Assembly (NCBI RefSeq): GCF_001298715.1
Contig: NZ_CDSC02000151.1
Location: forward strand, 1-6,774
DNA: 6,774 bases
Origin: Bathymodiolus azoricus thioautotrophic gill symbiont
Lineage (GTDB): Bacteria; Pseudomonadota; Gammaproteobacteria; PS1; Pseudothioglobaceae
Reading direction: 5' to 3'
This document shows positions 6,556 to 6,774 of the stretch, piece by piece; the stretch's first letter is position 1; every line of letters begins with the position of its first letter. A model generated the notes under the pieces. It saw nothing but the letters and a program-made list of their open reading frames with translations. It ran no database searches and was not told the DNA's origin. A program made the translations under genes and the position numbers.

Positions 6556-6774
6556 AAAATATCACGGTTCTAGGCGCAACAGGCTCAATTGGCGATAGTA
6601 CGCTATCAGTGGTAGCACTACATCCTGATAAATTTAATATTTTTGCCTTAAGTGCTCACACTAACTGGCAAAAAATGCAAACACTGTGTGAAAAATTCCA
6701 GCCTAAGTTTGTCGTGATGACGGATGAGTCCGCTGCTGAAGCGCTTTCAAAAGTGGTGAGTAACAACACAGAAG
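6552..6774 (+). CDS. dxr: 1-deoxy-D-xylulose 5-phosphate reductoisomerase, N-terminal part
   Basis: The ATG at 6552 overlaps the cdsA stop as ATGA, and the frame stays open to the window edge, giving 74 residues. The start MKNITVLGATGSIGDSTL is the NADPH-binding Rossmann motif typical of Dxr/IspC (GATGSIG at residues 8-14). It is followed by VVALHPDKFNIFALSA, also typical of the family. Full-length Dxr is about 390-400 aa, so roughly the first fifth is seen. The enzyme converts DXP to 2-C-methyl-D-erythritol 4-phosphate, the first committed step of the MEP isoprenoid pathway, upstream of the substrates used by UppS. The uppS-cdsA-dxr order is widespread in Proteobacteria. No Shine-Dalgarno precedes it, so initiation probably depends on coupling to cdsA. 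Confidence 0.93.
   Translation, partial: MKNITVLGATGSIGDSTLSVVALHPDKFNIFALSAHTNWQKMQTLCEKFQPKFVVMTDESAAEALSKVVSNNTE

Overview
The window is ordinary gammaproteobacterial housekeeping DNA, AT-rich (roughly 40% G+C by eye), with one stretch that looks like an undescribed small RNA. The gene pairings (trxB next to ftsK-lolA; uppS-cdsA-dxr) and the protein sequences fit Gammaproteobacteria. The compact, AT-rich style resembles sulfur-oxidising SUP05/Thioglobaceae-type marine bacteria or their symbionts. That placement is a guess from style, not a demonstrated assignment.

Layout. Positions 1-74 hold no gene I can support. Positions 75-215 on the minus strand form a complete small transcription unit: a -35, a perfect extended -10, a predicted RNA of about 107 nt whose 5' end opens a perfect 12-bp stem, and a strong U8 terminator. 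No protein gene accounts for it. Next on the minus strand come a terminator (262-292), tRNA-Phe(GAA) with encoded CCA (301-376), and trxB (412-1356). A 65-bp divergent intergenic region separates trxB from the plus-strand pair ftsK (1422-3680) and lolA (3670-4266), which overlap by 11 nt. lolA runs tail-to-tail into minus-strand hisF (4269-5036) with only 2 nt between the stop codons. hisF is divergent from uppS (5076-5765) across a 39-bp, nearly palindromic promoter region. uppS, cdsA (5758-6555) and dxr (from 6552, cut by the window edge) overlap one another and must form one operon.

Functions. TrxB keeps the thioredoxin pool reduced. FtsK couples chromosome segregation to septation, and LolA carries lipoproteins across the periplasm. 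HisF makes the imidazole ring of histidine and releases AICAR. UppS makes undecaprenyl diphosphate for cell-wall and O-antigen carriers, CdsA makes CDP-diacylglycerol for phospholipids, and Dxr commits carbon to the MEP isoprenoid pathway that feeds UppS. The right-hand operon is thus an envelope/isoprenoid unit.

The most interesting points are the candidate small RNA with several pyrimidine-rich, anti-Shine-Dalgarno-like segments, and the hisF/uppS promoter region, where both -10 boxes and both start codons sit symmetrically about one axis and both mRNAs may be nearly leaderless.
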